DNA of 64,000 nt. It comes from Dipteris shenzhenensis. Lineage: Eukaryota > Polypodiophyta > Polypodiopsida > Gleicheniales. Both the position numbers and the translations under genes were made by a program. How positions within the stretch are numbered: the stretch's first letter is position 1; each line of letters begins with the position of its first letter. The stretch is taken from NCBI GenBank assembly GCA_047967505.1, contig CM106539.1; one strand, given 5' to 3'. This document shows, piece after piece, positions 61,618-64,000 of the stretch. The notes beneath the pieces were generated by a model that did no database searches, was not told the DNA's origin, and worked only from the letters and a program-made list of their open reading frames with translations.

Positions 61618-64000
61618 ATGGCCAAGCTCTTCTGTGCTTTGTCTGCTTGCATCTCTTTTCCCCGCTCCGCCTCCACTACCACTGAACTTACGGAGTCCAA
61701 GCATTCTTGGAACCTCCCTATCATAGATCTGGAAGAGGTCTATAAATTTTCGATGTTTTAGTATAAGGCACTTCGCCATATTAAAATATCCGAAGTGTGT
61801 ATCAATATTGCCGATGAAGGCAATACAGGCATCTATCTTCCTCTCTTCTCCCAGTCTGAGATAGATTCGTTTACTCGGTCTGGTTATCAATATATCCATT
61901 ACGGTTGTTTTGTGTTGGCTATTGAGCCTTTGTTTCGATCTGGCGTTAACGCCACTTGCATGGTTAGTCTGGTTGATACCCGTCATTTGTCTATAAAAGC
62001 CGCTCGTATTGGTCTTGTCCATGGTTCCCTTAACAAGGAACCTGTATATACGGTTGTATATCCCAATTTTAAGATGTCCTTGGCAGATCCTCACCTTTCT
62101 ATAGCCCTTCGTTTGTATGTGCATGTTAAAGGGCTGCAAATGAAACCCAGGTCCGAGCACTGCGCTATTCATGTCCGTTGCATTAACTACCTGGTTTCCA
62201 CTATTAATCCGATTCCTCGCAATATCCGCTCCCCTGACGAATGCATTCTCTATGGAACCACCAATGCGGAGGTAACGCGGTTCAAGTTCGATGCAGTTCC
62301 CATACCTGCTGAATGGGACATGGACTATCAACAGATAGTCAATGAAGTTGATTCTCAAGAAGCACCGTATATGATCGAAGACACACCAACTCGTGCCATT
62401 GTCCGGCGCCGTTCTGGTGATCATACGAAGAAGGTTATGCGCCTGGCCTTTCCCGCTTCGTCTCATATTTTCGATTAGCAGTACTCCTCCTTCTGAAGTT
62501 CCTGAGAGTTCTGCTCGCATGGAAGCGGTCCGTGATTGGGTGTCCCAAACAGCTGCTTCTCAGTTTCCCACTGATGCCAGTCTCCAGTACTGCCGAGAGA
62601 CTGCAGTCAATCATGTGCCTCACATCCAATCTAACTTTGAGGCTGTCACTCATAAAGTTCCCCTCATGATGTTTCAGCCTACCGAATGGCCGTCCCTTTC
62701 CGGCTATCAAGAGGCACTGGATAATGATAGTAAGCTTATCTCTTCTCCTTTTGCTGTTGTTACACCATCCGTGCCATTATCACAGGTTCCTGTCGAACAA
62801 CAGCAGCTGAACTGGTGCAACGCCCACAACATTCAAGTCCAGTCCAGCCTGGATGAGTGTCGCCTAGCTCTTTATAATCTGCAGCTTGCTTTGGCTAAGC
62901 TAGCCGACAAGCTTACTTTGGCCCTTGCTGCTCCTGTATATCCTATCTCTTGCTCCCCTGCTCCTCCTTCTACTGCTGTTCAATATAGCCTTCCACCCTC
63001 TGATGCTGCTCCTCTTCTTCAGTATAACTTTCATCCCCTCTGTATGATTACTCTTCCTTCTTATCTTGACGGTTGTGAAGTTACAGACCAGCTGCCTTAC
63101 AATGCTGACCAGGCTGTAGAATGGCTTGATCCCAGCCATCCCATCATCCGGGCGTTTAGGTGGACGGAGCAGGATAATGCCGACATCACAGCTGTTCAGC
63201 CTCCCCTTGGAGGAGTTATTCCTCTTGAGCCTGATCTTTTCTTTCCTTTGCTTCCTCATCCTGCCCGCGGACCAATCGGATCGGATCATCCAGCTGATCC
63301 TGATTCAGACTCTGATAGTGATGACCATCCTCTGCTTCCTCATGCACCCCCTCTTGTTCCTCGTATGTCTCCTGTGCCTCAGCCCAATTCTGTGCCTACT
63401 CTCATGAACCAAGGTACAGTCAAAGAGGAACCTACCAGTGGTCCAAGTCCGCTCTTCCCCAATTCTCCTGGTCGTGTACCCAAGATGCCTGAATATCAGC
63501 AGATGCCGGAGTATACGGACGGGACCCTCAACGAAGCAGGCGAACTTCGTTTCCGCCTGCAACATAAATCTTTTCCAGGGTATGTGCTTAATTTGGATGG
63601 TGCGTCGCCCCAAGCTATTAAGGATATTTTAAAGATATTTTATGGGCATATGATGTCACTGGTCAATGTATATAAATGGTCTCCTCGCGATGCGGCTGTG
63701 GAAATAACCAAAGGGTTTACTGGCATCCTTGCCAATTGGTGGGAATCCCTATCAGAGGAATCTAAGGAACAGATTTGATTGAACAGGATGCACACCAACA
63801 AGCAAATGCACCTGATGCTTTGATTGCAGCCATCACCAATCAGTTCCTGCCCACATTCACCGATGATCGCGCTCAGGCTTCAAATGAATTCTTTGCTCTG
63901 AAGCTCTGTGATCTCTTTCAGTTAGCCCAATACAATGCTCACGCCCAACAATTGGTTTATCGGGCCGGCATTTTTGCTGACGTCTCCGCCAAGCGCCACT
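61618..64000 (+). pseudogene. MP, linker and coat-protein N-half (mainly variant A), cut by window end
   Basis: MP starts MAKLFCALSACISF. TAG 61,759-61,761 is followed by an open MP frame to 62,478, where one inserted T near 62,470 shifts frame. Linker and coat protein are open for over 400 codons to TGA 63,776-63,778, beside a small indel where other copies read FSSQDAHQQ. Coat protein continues to the window end. SQEAPYMIEDTP and EESKEQ mark variant A. The MP is interchangeable in order and motifs with the other copies. Confidence 0.9.

Noticed and set aside
1-64000. CRISPR array, tRNA, rRNA or bacterial operons
   Set aside because: Repeats are long viral copies, not spaced short repeats, and no structural RNA gene is recognisable. 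Polyprotein and retroelement content is eukaryotic.

Overview
The window is plant nuclear repeat DNA. I see no host gene, tRNA or rRNA. It is a dense mosaic of endogenous pararetrovirus copies (Caulimoviridae-type), broken once by a nested Ty3/Gypsy LTR retrotransposon (24,417-35,760) and once by a small AT-rich insertion (45,814-46,101). Three things point to a land plant: a primer-binding site matching the plant initiator tRNA-Met type (TGGTATCAGAGCC), a 30K-type movement protein, and reverse transcriptase plus RNase H with no integrase in the viral copies. The species cannot be named from the sequence. Endogenous caulimovirids are known across vascular plants, so a fern, lycophyte, gymnosperm or angiosperm is possible.

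The virus can be read from its copies. Its genome was about 6.4 kb. It has a promoter with a TATATAAAGG box, a leader of roughly 500 nt containing a 72-codon small ORF, the tRNA primer site, and then one polyprotein of about 1,890 codons. The polyprotein order is movement protein, linker, coat protein, CCHC zinc knuckle, proline-rich linker, aspartic protease (DTG), reverse transcriptase (YIDD) and RNase H, ending about 155 nt upstream of the next TATA box. Two sibling variants are present, called A and B here. They differ at many diagnostic sites and have recombined with each other.

Layout, with strand: 1-2,710 (+, A); 2,778-2,998 (-); 2,999-5,463 (+, B); 5,464-9,083 (-, B); 9,084-10,682 (+, A); 10,683-17,124 (-, B, a genome-length unit with both ends in the primer site); 17,125-17,263 (+, two filler fragments); 17,264-23,694 (-, B, genome length with a 59-nt terminal redundancy); 23,695-41,806 (+, B, holding the Ty3 element); 41,807-41,892 (-); 41,893-44,255 (+, A); 44,256-50,267 (-, A/B recombinant); 50,268-52,383 (+, B); 52,385-55,908 (-, mostly A); 55,909-58,361 (+, B); 58,362-61,176 (-, B then A); 61,177-64,000 (+, B filler, then mostly A). 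Strand flips at nearly every joint.

Every long viral polyprotein copy carries nonsense or frameshift breaks, so all are called pseudogenes, although some domains remain open for 500 to 750 codons. The Ty3 element is much younger. Its two 479-bp LTRs differ at about four sites, it has a 5-bp target duplication, and it keeps an open gag-pol frame. It also carries an internal tandem duplication with two integrase copies and a coiled-coil 3' ORF of unknown role. The main discovery is that viral fragment ends cluster at the tRNA primer site and at a purine-rich tract between protease and reverse transcriptase. These would be the natural gaps of caulimovirid open-circular DNA.
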